Below, one piece after another: positions 1-6,314 of a DNA stretch of 8,419 bases. The stretch spans positions 1 to 8,419 of the forward strand of contig JALRIU010000053.1 of the NCBI GenBank assembly GCA_023255355.1. Direction: 5' to 3'. How positions within the stretch are numbered: the stretch's first letter is position 1; each line of letters opens with the position of its first letter. A program made the position numbers and the translations under genes. The notes beneath the pieces were generated by a model that was given only the letters and a program-made list of their open reading frames with translations, searched no databases and had not been told where the DNA came from. This DNA comes from Pseudomonadales bacterium. Lineage in GTDB: Bacteria > Pseudomonadota > Gammaproteobacteria > Pseudomonadales > JAHEIH01.

Positions 1-48
1 CAAATACAGCAACTGATTGCGCAAGCATCAAGGTGCTTTGCCCTATGA
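1..48 (+). CDS. tusC: TusC (DsrF-like) sulfur relay subunit, C-terminal tail only
   Basis: Only the last 15 codons are inside the window, reading QIQQLIAQASRCFAL and ending in TGA at 46-48. The 5' part lies before base 1. TusC is the middle subunit of the cytoplasmic TusBCD heterohexamer that takes persulfide sulfur from TusA and passes it to TusE. The identification rests on position (directly before tusB, in the conserved tusD-C-B order), on the ATGA overlap with tusB at 45-48, and on a tail resembling the end of known TusC proteins: a short helix followed by a hydrophobic strand. The fragment alone would be too short to name, so the call is mainly contextual. Confidence 0.66.
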   Translation, partial: QIQQLIAQASRCFAL

Positions 49-308
49 GCTGTTTGCATAGTCTATCCTCCAGTCCACAATCGATTAGCCTGCAGCGTAT
101 GCTTGCTAGCTTAGGTGAAGATGACGCTGTTCTATTGATGGCCGATGGTGTCTATTGCTGCGACCAACTCGCCGCCACCAAAGTGCCTGTGTATGTCATC
201 GCGGAAGATGCCGACGCCCGAGGCGTAGTCCACACGATGAAAGCGATTAATTATCAAGACATGGTCGAACTTGTGATTACTCATGCTAAACAAATAAGCT
301 GGGGCTAA
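45..308 (+). CDS. tusB: TusB (DsrH-like) sulfurtransferase complex subunit
   Basis: This is an 87-residue protein of the DsrH/TusB family, close to the usual 95 residues. TusB is the smallest subunit of the TusBCD sulfur relay needed for 2-thiouridine at the wobble position of Lys, Glu and Gln tRNAs. Visible family features are the opening LHSLSSSP, the core strand DDAVLLMADGVYC, then VPVYVIAEDADARG and a C-terminal segment YQDMVELVITHAKQISWG, matching the typical ending of TusB. I chose ATG at 45 because it overlaps the tusC stop (ATGA), gives the normal family N-terminus, and has an AAGGTG ribosome site at 30-35. A GTG at 33 lies inside that ribosome site and would add four residues not expected in the family. 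tusE follows after one base. Confidence 0.9.
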   Translation: MSCLHSLSSSPQSISLQRMLASLGEDDAVLLMADGVYCCDQLAATKVPVYVIAEDADARGVVHTMKAINYQDMVELVITHAKQISWG

Positions 309-309
309 C

Positions 310-621
310 ATGGACAATCTTTTTGACCACGAGGGGTTTCTCCTTCAAGTCGATACCTGGAATGAGCAGATTGGTAGCCAGATTGCATCCTCAGAAGGTA
401 TCGATTTAACCGAACAACACTGGCAGGTTGTGCTGCTCGCTCGGCAATTTTATTTAGAATTTGATATGTCGCCCAACATGCGGCCGCTGGTGGGCTATGT
501 AAAACAACACCTAGGTTCTGAGTGTGGCAATTCGATGTATTTAATGCGTTTATTTAATGGTTTGCCTGCTAAATTAGTTAGCAAAATTGCTGGACTACCT
601 AAACCGAGTAATTGCCTGTGA
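310..621 (+). CDS. tusE: TusE (DsrC-like) sulfur acceptor protein
   Basis: This 103-residue protein belongs to the DsrC/TusE family. TusE accepts sulfur from TusBCD as a persulfide on its C-terminal cysteine and hands it to MnmA for 2-thiolation of U34. The sequence shows the family core: EGIDLTEQHWQVVLLARQFYLEF around residues 29-51, the segment MSPNMRPLVGYVKQHLG, GNSMYLMRLFNG, and the terminal arm KIAGLPKPSNCL. The active cysteine is the penultimate residue, Cys102. The second DsrC cysteine found ten residues earlier in sulfite-reductase partners is absent (that stretch reads VSKIAGL), so this is the TusE relay type rather than a dissimilatory DsrC. The ATG lies one base after the tusB stop. 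The last four coding bases overlap the next gene. Confidence 0.94.
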   Translation: MDNLFDHEGFLLQVDTWNEQIGSQIASSEGIDLTEQHWQVVLLARQFYLEFDMSPNMRPLVGYVKQHLGSECGNSMYLMRLFNGLPAKLVSKIAGLPKPSNCL

Positions 622-1622
622 CTGATCTCGAAAAGCTAATACCAAATAGCAACGAACACCCCTTTGCACCCATTGTTAGAATTTTGGGCAAAGGTAAAAC
701 GGGCAGTCGCTCGTTGAGTTTTGACGAGGCAAAATACGCGATGACCATGATCCTGCGTGGTGAGGTCGAAGCAGTTCAGTTAGGTGCGTTTTTGATGCTA
801 CTGCGGGTAAAAGAAGAAAGTCCGCAAGAAATAGCCGGCTTTGTGGCAGCTGTGAGAGAGCATATCGCTGATCGTGTTACTGAGCATAAAGTCGATCTGG
901 ATTGGCCAAGCTATGCTGGCAAACGCTCTCAGCATCCATGGTTTATACTAGCGGCACAGTTACTTGCAGATTACGGCTTAACCGTTGTTATGCATGGCAG
1001 CGCCGGCCACACAGAGGGCCGCTTGTATACCGAACAAGTTTTTGCTGGACTCAATCTACCCATTATTGCCAATGCCTTACAAGCAAATGCATTTAATGGC
1101 CTTGTATACCTGCCATTGGAACATTATTGCCCCGAATTGCATGCGATCATAGAGCTTCGCAATACCCTAGGATTACGCTCACCTGTTCATACCCTGAGCC
1201 GCTTAATTAACCCCCTTGATGCTCGCTATTCGATGCAGAGTGTCTTTCACCCAGCCTATGCCGATGTACACCAGAGCGCCTCACAGATCCTTGCTGCAGG
1301 CCATACCGCCGTATTCAAGGGGGAATCTGGTGAAATTGAACGTAAACCTGACGCGAAGACCCTTGTTCGGATAAACCGCGATGGGGTAATGCAAGAGGAA
1401 GAATGGCCTCGAATGCAGGCATTCAGACAGGATAATATTGAGCAACCATCCATTACCGCCCTAGTCGACCAATGGCGTCACGACAATAACGACTACGGAC
1501 GCAATGCTATTATAGGCACTTCCGCAATCGCCCTTCATCTGTGCGAAGTCGCTGCAGATCAGCACTCGGCACACCAGCTTGCAGAACAACTTTGGCAGCA
1601 ACGTCAAAGAGATCGATTCTAG
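618..1622 (+). CDS. ybiB: TrpD2/YbiB-family glycosyltransferase-fold nucleic-acid-binding protein
   Basis: This 334-residue protein has the anthranilate phosphoribosyltransferase (TrpD) fold. An N-terminal helical domain (about residues 12-80) is followed by the alpha/beta domain. It has HGSAGH near 126-131 and RNTLGLRSPVHT from 181 with INPLDA from 197, comparable to the TrpD RxxLGxRTxxNxxGPLxNP region. The phosphoribosyl-pyrophosphate glycine motif GTGGD of true TrpD is missing; YAGKRSQHPW stands there. It is therefore a TrpD2/YbiB-type protein. E. coli YbiB is a dimer that binds nucleic acid, with no enzymatic activity shown. I chose GTG at 618 because it forms a GTGA overlap with the tusE stop. 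A TTG at 612 would add only two residues. trmA starts eight bases after the stop. The operon setting hints at a tRNA-related job, which is inference. Confidence 0.84.
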   Translation: MTDLEKLIPNSNEHPFAPIVRILGKGKTGSRSLSFDEAKYAMTMILRGEVEAVQLGAFLMLLRVKEESPQEIAGFVAAVREHIADRVTEHKVDLDWPSYAGKRSQHPWFILAAQLLADYGLTVVMHGSAGHTEGRLYTEQVFAGLNLPIIANALQANAFNGLVYLPLEHYCPELHAIIELRNTLGLRSPVHTLSRLINPLDARYSMQSVFHPAYADVHQSASQILAAGHTAVFKGESGEIERKPDAKTLVRINRDGVMQEEEWPRMQAFRQDNIEQPSITALVDQWRHDNNDYGRNAIIGTSAIALHLCEVAADQHSAHQLAEQLWQQRQRDRF

Positions 1623-1630
1623 GAACCACA

Positions 1631-2725
1631 ATGCCACTAAGTCAATTCAACCCTGCCTACTATCAAAAACAATTGAGCGACAAGCAGGAAAAAATTCAGC
1701 ATTTATTTAGACCTTTTTATTCAGGTGAGATTGCCACGTTTGCCTCACAACCTGAGCATTATCGAATGCGCACTGAGTTTAGATTGTGGCATACCAACGA
1801 CGATGTTTTTTATGTCATGTTTCGCAAGGATGATCCTAAAACACCGCACCGTATCGACCAATTTCCTGTGGCTAATGACCATATCAATGGGTTAATGCCC
1901 TTATTACTCGATAACATAAGGCCTCGCGATATTTTGCGACGCAAACTATTCCAAGTAGAATTTTTAACCGCTCAAAATGGCGATTGCGTTGTCAGCCTTA
2001 TCTATCACAAGGCATTAGATGAGGCATGGATAGATGCCGCAAAGGAACTACAAGTTGCGCTCAAGGTTGACGTAATAGGTCGTGCCCGCAAACAAAAAAT
2101 TGTGTTAGGTAAAGACTTTGTCACAGAGACAATGCTAGTCAACGGCCGCACATATCAATATCAACAAATTGAAAATAGCTTTACTCAACCCAATGCTGTG
2201 ATTTGCGAACATATGTTGAACTGGGCATGCCAGCAAAGCCAGTCCGCACAAGGAGATCTTCTTGAACTGTATTGTGGCAACGGAAACTTCACTCTTCCGT
2301 TTGCCCAGCACTTTGGCAAAGTTTTAGCGACTGAGATTTCTAAAACCTCGGTAAGATCGGCACTATACAACGCCGAGCAAAACGGGATCGAAAATCTAAC
2401 CATACTTCGTATGTCGAGCGAAGAGTTTACCAGCGCCTTGAATGGCGAGCGTGAATTTAAGCGCCTCGAAGGAATAGACCTCGCAACGTATGATTTGCGA
2501 ACACTGTTTGTCGACCCTCCTCGTGCAGGGCTTGATGAAGGCACTTGTGCTCTAGCACGAGCCTTTGACAAGATAATTTATGTGTCCTGCAACCCAGACA
2601 CATTAGCTCGCGATATTGCAGCCCTTAGTGAGACGCATAAAGTTAGCACCATGGCTTTATTCGATCAGTTTCCCTATACCGATCATGCGGAATGTGGTGC
2701 GGTGCTGGATAGGATTAGTGGCTAG
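1631..2725 (+). CDS. trmA: TrmA, tRNA (uracil-54-C5)-methyltransferase
   Basis: TrmA methylates U54 of the tRNA T-loop with S-adenosylmethionine, giving ribothymidine. The protein has 364 residues, almost the length of E. coli TrmA (366). The N-terminal half carries RMRTEFRLWH and MFRKDD. The SAM-binding motif LLELYCGNGNFTLPFA lies near 210-225, and DPPRAG at 295-300. The catalytic nucleophile is Cys320 in IIYVSCNPDTL, equivalent to E. coli Cys324. The general base is Glu354 in HAECGAVL, equivalent to Glu358. All key residues are present. I chose ATG at 1631, preceded by AGGA at 1621-1624, because it gives the family's MPLSQFNPAYY start; the frame stays open upstream only because it crosses trpD2. 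It is the last gene of the tus operon. Confidence 0.96.
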   Translation: MPLSQFNPAYYQKQLSDKQEKIQHLFRPFYSGEIATFASQPEHYRMRTEFRLWHTNDDVFYVMFRKDDPKTPHRIDQFPVANDHINGLMPLLLDNIRPRDILRRKLFQVEFLTAQNGDCVVSLIYHKALDEAWIDAAKELQVALKVDVIGRARKQKIVLGKDFVTETMLVNGRTYQYQQIENSFTQPNAVICEHMLNWACQQSQSAQGDLLELYCGNGNFTLPFAQHFGKVLATEISKTSVRSALYNAEQNGIENLTILRMSSEEFTSALNGEREFKRLEGIDLATYDLRTLFVDPPRAGLDEGTCALARAFDKIIYVSCNPDTLARDIAALSETHKVSTMALFDQFPYTDHAECGAVLDRISG

Positions 2726-2763
2726 TCTTTAATCTCTAGGTCTAGGCTCAAGCTATAATAGCC

Positions 2764-3609
2764 TTAATAAACCTTAACCCCATTTTCCAGCAACAATTTT
2801 GCTAAAACATGATCCAAGTCGTCTAAGTCATCTTCACTTAATTCGATCACACTAATATCATGCTTATCGAACCAAGCTTTTTTAGACATTTTTTCAGCTA
2901 AATCGTATGGCGATTTACCACCCCAATATTCGATATATAAGCGGTGCTGGGGTAGATAAAAATCACTGCGAAGACCGCTATCTGCAATCTCACGTTCGAT
3001 CGAGTGACTAATATTCATGAGATACAACCAATCACATATGCGCTTATGACCCAAACTGCTGCATACATGACCATCAATACTATGTTTGTCATCAAACATA
3101 TCATCAGCAGCTTCGTTGGTGAGTTTGCTCACTAATGATGTAAGACTCGTATCCTCGCGCACGTTGACTGGCCATGCGCAGTATAGCTCTCCACTGTCAT
3201 CATTTTCGAGCTGTACACCATGTTTTGCCAAGCCAACCTCGGTTAGCTCCCAGCCTTTCACCGTTTTTATTATCCAGCCAAGTTCGGCAAGTAAACGGTA
3301 CATCAAACGACCTGGTATCCCCCATGGTTCGCCGAGATCGGTTGCGTTGATATGAATATGTTCGGTAGCACTTTGTAGCAAATGATGCTGAAAAATGCTT
3401 GTTGGCCAAACAATATATTCGCCATATTTCTCACTACGACGATATTGGCCGCCTTCGTATTCGCCTTTACTAGTTAACACCCATTTGTTCTCACGACGGG
3501 CGATCCAGCCATACTCTGCTAGGAGCTGAAACATGTTTTTAATGGGCAGCCGAAGGTCTTTAGCCATGGCGCTCGTAGAAACAAAATCTTTGGCGAAACC
3601 CTCAGACAT
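2764..3609 (-). CDS. Uncharacterised protein: tandem winged-helix-like repeats plus PD-(D/E)XK/Vsr-like nuclease-type domain
   Basis: I do not recognise a named family for this 281-residue soluble protein. Two related repeats are visible. Residues 19-69 contain MFQLLAEYGWIARRENKWVL and end GEYIVWP; residues 97-147 contain MYRLLAELGWIIKTVKGWEL and end GELYCAWP. Each looks like a small winged-helix DNA-binding unit. An acidic linker (about 150-178) leads to a C-terminal domain with GHKRICDWLYLMNISH, then RSDFYLPQHRLYIEYWGG (Asp216, Glu227, Trp229) and lysines 240, 243 and 244. This pattern resembles PD-(D/E)XK or Vsr/DUF559-like nucleases, with Asp and Glu as candidate metal ligands; nuclease activity is inferred. 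I chose ATG at 3609, which shares one base with the dUTPase stop (TAATG) and implies translational coupling. A TTG at 3618 would add three residues. Confidence 0.72.
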   Translation of the reverse strand: MSEGFAKDFVSTSAMAKDLRLPIKNMFQLLAEYGWIARRENKWVLTSKGEYEGGQYRRSEKYGEYIVWPTSIFQHHLLQSATEHIHINATDLGEPWGIPGRLMYRLLAELGWIIKTVKGWELTEVGLAKHGVQLENDDSGELYCAWPVNVREDTSLTSLVSKLTNEAADDMFDDKHSIDGHVCSSLGHKRICDWLYLMNISHSIEREIADSGLRSDFYLPQHRLYIEYWGGKSPYDLAEKMSKKAWFDKHDISVIELSEDDLDDLDHVLAKLLLENGVKVY

Positions 3610-4235
3610 TAACGACAAACATCCGCGTAACGGGCTTTTAAACCTTGATAAAGCTGATCACTGAAATTTTCTGCAGAGGTATCTAAGCTTTCGATTATCT
3701 CCACCAAATGCTCATTATCCTCGCGCCCATGCCATTGTTTGATATAGCTTCCGTCTTTATAACCATGATCTTGCCTAAAGAAATTTAAGACATTTTTACC
3801 CACGTAAGCCGAAAACAATTCATCTGCATCCATACCGGCTGCCTGCAGCAAATCCCAGAATTTAGATACTGAGAAGCCTTTAGTTCTTAAGCTATGCAGC
3901 GCTAACGCCTCGGTCGCTAGCAAAACGCCCTCACTGTTTCTAACAGTCTGTTGTAATTCAATAGCCATGGATTCAGCGGCTGTGGCCAAATCACGTTGAT
4001 GAGCTGTTATAACCATTGAAAGACCGAAGTGCCAAATATCGACAATCTCTAGTTTGACTTGATCAATATCCGCATGTTGTTTTTTCCACCACTTATAACC
4101 CTGGTGATCCATTAGCTCACCACACTCAATCCATAATGCTCGGTACCATTCAAAATTTTGCTCAGTCCATTGCGGGTGAACCTTAGTATTCATGGCATCT
4201 TGTAATTGCAACATGGTTAAAAATTGTTTTTGCAT
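3609..4235 (-). CDS. dUTP diphosphatase, all-alpha dimeric type (dUTPase_2 / MazG-like fold)
   Basis: This 208-residue protein hydrolyses dUTP to dUMP and pyrophosphate, keeping uracil out of DNA and supplying dTMP synthesis. It belongs to the all-alpha NTP pyrophosphatase superfamily, not to the common beta-trimer Dut. The magnesium-binding motifs are visible: Glu37-x-x-Glu40 in IECGELMDHQGYKWWK and Glu63-x-x-Asp66 in EIVDIWHFGLS. The third conserved block is YVGKNVLNFFRQDHGYK at 144-160, followed by GSYIKQW. All three blocks are intact, so it should be active. The ATG has an AGAGGA ribosome site six bases upstream. It is the first gene of a two-gene unit with the nuclease-like gene. A perfect palindrome and a DnaA box lie in its leader. 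Specificity for dUTP over dCTP is inferred from family resemblance. Confidence 0.9.
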   Translation of the reverse strand: MQKQFLTMLQLQDAMNTKVHPQWTEQNFEWYRALWIECGELMDHQGYKWWKKQHADIDQVKLEIVDIWHFGLSMVITAHQRDLATAAESMAIELQQTVRNSEGVLLATEALALHSLRTKGFSVSKFWDLLQAAGMDADELFSAYVGKNVLNFFRQDHGYKDGSYIKQWHGREDNEHLVEIIESLDTSAENFSDQLYQGLKARYADVCR

Positions 4236-4241
4236 GCGTTT

Positions 4242-4247
4242 TCCTCT
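4242..4247 (-). promoter_or_regulatory. Ribosome binding site of the dUTPase gene
   Basis: On the minus strand this reads AGAGGA, six bases before the ATG at 4235-4233. It is the strongest Shine-Dalgarno match among the minus-strand genes here and fixes the dUTPase start. Confidence 0.8.
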
Positions 4248-4280
4248 TCAAAGTAACCTCAATGTACCATGGATCAATTC

Positions 4281-4301
4281 AAGAAAATACCGTATTTTCT
4301 T
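4281..4301. promoter_or_regulatory. Perfect palindrome (10+1+10), candidate operator of the dUTPase/nuclease-like unit
   Basis: The arms AAGAAAATAC and GTATTTTCTT are exact reverse complements around one central C. The palindrome lies 45 bases upstream of the dUTPase start codon. Its two-fold symmetry without a following T-run on either strand suits a dimeric repressor site better than a terminator. It overlaps the weak promoter candidate at 4284-4313. The AAAATAC-n-GTATTTT core does not match the LexA, Fur, PurR, ArgR, MetJ or Crp consensus patterns I know, so the binding protein is unknown. A hairpin in the leader RNA is the main alternative. Confidence 0.5.
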
Positions 4302-4313
4302 ACACTTAGACAA
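4284..4313 (-). promoter_or_regulatory. Weak candidate sigma-70 promoter for the dUTPase gene
   Basis: On the minus strand, TTGTCT (4313-4308) is followed after 18 bases by TATTTT (4289-4284). Each hexamer matches the consensus at four of six positions. The position, about 50 bases before the start codon, is sensible, and the -10 falls within the perfect palindrome, as expected for a repressed promoter. In DNA this AT-rich such matches arise easily, so support is thin. Confidence 0.25.
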
Positions 4314-4336
4314 GTTATTAAGTTGCCCACATTATC

Positions 4337-4345
4337 TGTGGATAA
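4337..4345 (-). promoter_or_regulatory. Perfect DnaA box upstream of the dUTPase gene
   Basis: On the minus strand this is TTATCCACA, the consensus strong DnaA box. It lies 101 bases upstream of the dUTPase start, just upstream of the palindrome. A near match, TTATCAACA (one mismatch), occurs on the same strand at 4538-4530, beyond the AT-rich block. DnaA boxes are known to control some nucleotide-metabolism genes such as nrdAB in E. coli, so regulation of dUTPase supply with the cell cycle is plausible. It is not shown here, and one exact nonamer can occur by chance in AT-rich DNA. Confidence 0.5.
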
Positions 4346-4728
4346 CTTTGTTATTAAATTGTAAGAAACACAGCCAAGCCTTATAAATACTGACCATCTT
4401 GCCGCTTGATCAATTTTCGCCCCAATACATATAAAATATATTTAAATCAATAATTTAATAGATAAATACTATAAATTAGTTTAATTAAATTACATAAATT
4501 ATCACCATGGCCATCGATAAAAGAAAATCTGTTGATAAAAAAATAATTGTTACAATTTAAAGCTTGACTTTAACTCATTTACCAAGAAATCCAATAGCGA
4601 CAATAGGTTACAATAATACCTAGTCCATTCTCCATTATGTTATTTGCTGACAATCGGCGATCAAAATAACAAACCGTAAAAACTTCATGCTAGTATCAGG
4701 CAATAATTATTAACTATAAGGTATCGAC

Positions 4729-6267
4729 ATGAATCAACCAGCCAGTGCTTATGGCGAAATGCTTGGACATCCTAAAGGATTATTCGTTTGCTTCGCGACT
4801 GAAATGTGGGAACGATTTTCTTTTTATGGCATGAAATATCTGCTTTTGCTTTATCTCACTAAATATCACCTTTTTACTGACGCTATGGGTCTAGATGTAC
4901 TCGGTGGCTACGCAGCCTTAGTATATGCCATGCCGGTTATTGGCGGCTTATTAGCTGACCGTTACTTGGGGATGCGCAAAGCCGTTGTTTTTGGTGGCAT
5001 TTTACTTGTTCTCGGTCATTTGGGTATGGCCGTTGAAGGGCATCAAGCCTATATGCAAGGGGATCAAATCATACGAGACAACCAAGCCCTGCAGGTATTT
5101 TATTTTTCTCTCGCCCTTATCGTTATCGGGGTGGGCTTTTTGAAACCTAATATTTCTACCATTGTTGGTAAACTTTACAGTGAAAATGACCCTCGTCGTG
5201 ATTCGGGTTTTACCATTTTTTACATGGGTATTAACTTAGGTTCGTTTATTGCCACCCTACTCTGCGGCTATTTAGGTGAAACCTACGGTTGGATGTATGG
5301 TTTTGGTGCAGCGGGTATTGGCATGTTGCTAGGTCTGATAGTGTTCCTGTGGGGTCAAAAATACCTCGAAGGTCATGCTGAACCAAACAATCCAAACCTT
5401 TTGCTTGAAGCTAGCCCCATTGGTTTGAGCAAGGAAAAAACCATTTACGCTAGCGCGCTTTTAGCCTTATTTGTCGTCTGGCAAATGCTGCAATATCACG
5501 CTGCGGTTAGCTTCACCTTAAATGCACTGTCAATCATGGTGGTCGTCGGTTTAATCTGGTTCTTGTTCACCCAATGCAACAGTGTTGAACGCGGTCGCAT
5601 GGGGGTTTTGATGACGCTCACGATCTCCACCGTCGTTTTTTGGGCTCTTTTCGAACAAAGTGCAGCATCTATGACTCTTTACGCCGACCGTGTTCTTGAT
5701 CGCAATCTACTCGGCTTTGAGCTTACTGCAGCGCAGTTTGGCGCAATGAATGCCTTCTTTATTTTTACCACTGCGCCCTTCTTTGCTTGGCTTTGGATGG
5801 CACTTGCCAAACGCGGCAAAGAACCGTCTACGCCAGTTAAGTTTGGACTTGGCATCATTCAGGCAGGTTTGGGGTTCGCCGCTCTCGTATATGGCGCGGA
5901 GCACCCAGACGAATTAGGTAAAGTTGCCGCAGGATGGATGGTACTAGCTTACTTCCTGCATACGACAGGTGAACTATGTTTGTCACCTGTCGGCCTATCG
6001 GCCGTGACCAAACTAGCAGTTCCAAAAGTAGTTGGGGTTATGATGGGCTCTTGGTTCTTGGCGACAGCCTACTCCGAAATGGTAGCTGCGCAGATCGCAA
6101 AAATTGCCTCGATTGAAACTGTATCAGGAGAAGTCGCCGATGTTGCCATGGCGTTGGCATCATATACAACGCTGTTTGAGAAGTTAACGCTTGTCGGTGT
6201 CGGATTCGGTATTTTATTGATCATTGTCTCTCCGCTGTTAAAGAAACATATGCACGGCGTGCATTAA
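4729..6267 (+). CDS. Proton-dependent oligopeptide transporter, POT/PTR2 family (peptide MFS transporter)
   Basis: This 512-residue inner-membrane protein imports di- and tripeptides with protons. It carries the family signatures: ExxERFxxY at 25-33 (Glu25, Glu28, Arg29, Tyr33), GGLLADRYLGMRKAV from 72, the conserved lysine in GFLKPN (Lys139), and the PTR2 signature FTIFYMGINLGS at 161-172. Glu415 in TTGELCLSPVGLS is the conserved substrate- and proton-coupling glutamate of the C-terminal half. Hydrophobic segments run through the whole length, consistent with 12 core helices plus the two extra helices usual in bacterial members. The length fits the family and the gene looks intact. The start at ATG 4729 has AAGG seven bases upstream. 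It appears to be a single-gene unit ended by the terminator at 6288-6314. The exact Dtp subtype cannot be assigned. Confidence 0.93.
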   Translation: MNQPASAYGEMLGHPKGLFVCFATEMWERFSFYGMKYLLLLYLTKYHLFTDAMGLDVLGGYAALVYAMPVIGGLLADRYLGMRKAVVFGGILLVLGHLGMAVEGHQAYMQGDQIIRDNQALQVFYFSLALIVIGVGFLKPNISTIVGKLYSENDPRRDSGFTIFYMGINLGSFIATLLCGYLGETYGWMYGFGAAGIGMLLGLIVFLWGQKYLEGHAEPNNPNLLLEASPIGLSKEKTIYASALLALFVVWQMLQYHAAVSFTLNALSIMVVVGLIWFLFTQCNSVERGRMGVLMTLTISTVVFWALFEQSAASMTLYADRVLDRNLLGFELTAAQFGAMNAFFIFTTAPFFAWLWMALAKRGKEPSTPVKFGLGIIQAGLGFAALVYGAEHPDELGKVAAGWMVLAYFLHTTGELCLSPVGLSAVTKLAVPKVVGVMMGSWFLATAYSEMVAAQIAKIASIETVSGEVADVAMALASYTTLFEKLTLVGVGFGILLIIVSPLLKKHMHGVH

Positions 6268-6287
6268 TCAAATTCAGCGTAAAATAC

Positions 6288-6314
6288 AAGGGGCAGTTTA
6301 GACTGCCCTTTTTT
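6288..6314. terminator. Intrinsic terminator, probably shared by convergent genes
   Basis: A perfect 7-base-pair stem, GGGCAGT (6291-6297) and ACTGCCC (6302-6308), with a TTAG loop is extended by a G-U and two A-U pairs and followed by TTTTTT (6309-6314). It starts 20 bases after the transporter stop, a textbook terminator for that gene. The complementary strand has A-residues before the stem and a weaker T-run after it, so termination of the opposing lipoprotein gene is likely but less efficient. The stop codon of that gene (6315-6313) lies in the T-tract. Confidence 0.88.

Larger units (their letters stand above)
4236..4728. other. Long AT-rich divergent intergenic region
   Basis: These 493 bases separate the minus-strand dUTPase unit from the plus-strand POT transporter, so both promoters should lie here. 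No credible gene was seen. The core is extremely AT-rich: only 5 G or C in 4431-4500, including the symmetric TTTAATTAAA at 4480-4489. Further small symmetries are AATTGT-T-ACAATT (4545-4557) and TAGGT-n9-ACCTA (4604-4622). The transporter has a modest AAGG ribosome site at 4718-4721. Its promoter is unclear: TAGTAT at 4691-4696 or TACAAT at 4609-4614 could be a -10, but neither has a good -35. Such DNA often curves or binds H-NS-like proteins, which is inference. Confidence 0.6.

Noticed and set aside
1256..1453. Minus-strand frame inside the trpD2-like gene
   Set aside because: It is a shadow of a well-supported coding sequence, with no ribosome site and a composition unlike a real protein.
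2726..2763. Possible terminator between trmA and the convergent nuclease-like gene
   Set aside because: There are short symmetries (AGGCT with AGCCT, and GCTAT-A-ATAGC at 2752-2762), but no GC-rich stem and no T-run on either strand.
4192..4386. Plus-strand open frame of 64 codons over the dUTPase start and leader
   Set aside because: It is antisense to the dUTPase gene and its palindrome, has no ribosome site, and its peptide is rich in Cys, Asn and Leu with no recognisable motif.
4478..4492. ArcA-box-like sequence around TTAATTAAAT
   Set aside because: Such matches are expected by chance in a 70-base stretch with only five G or C, and the second half of the ArcA consensus is poor.
4564..4569. 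TTGACT as a -35 element for the transporter
   Set aside because: It matches five of six consensus bases, but no acceptable -10 lies 16-18 bases downstream; the nearest TACAAT begins 39 bases after it.
4236..4728. Replication origin
   Set aside because: One exact and one near DnaA box with an AT-rich block are suggestive, but there are no dnaA, dnaN, gidA or parAB neighbours and no box cluster.
6250..6264. Inverted repeat ATGCAC-GGC-GTGCAT at the end of the transporter gene
   Set aside because: It lies in the last codons (Met-His-Gly-Val-His), has no T-run, and the real terminator follows 24 bases later. It may be incidental.
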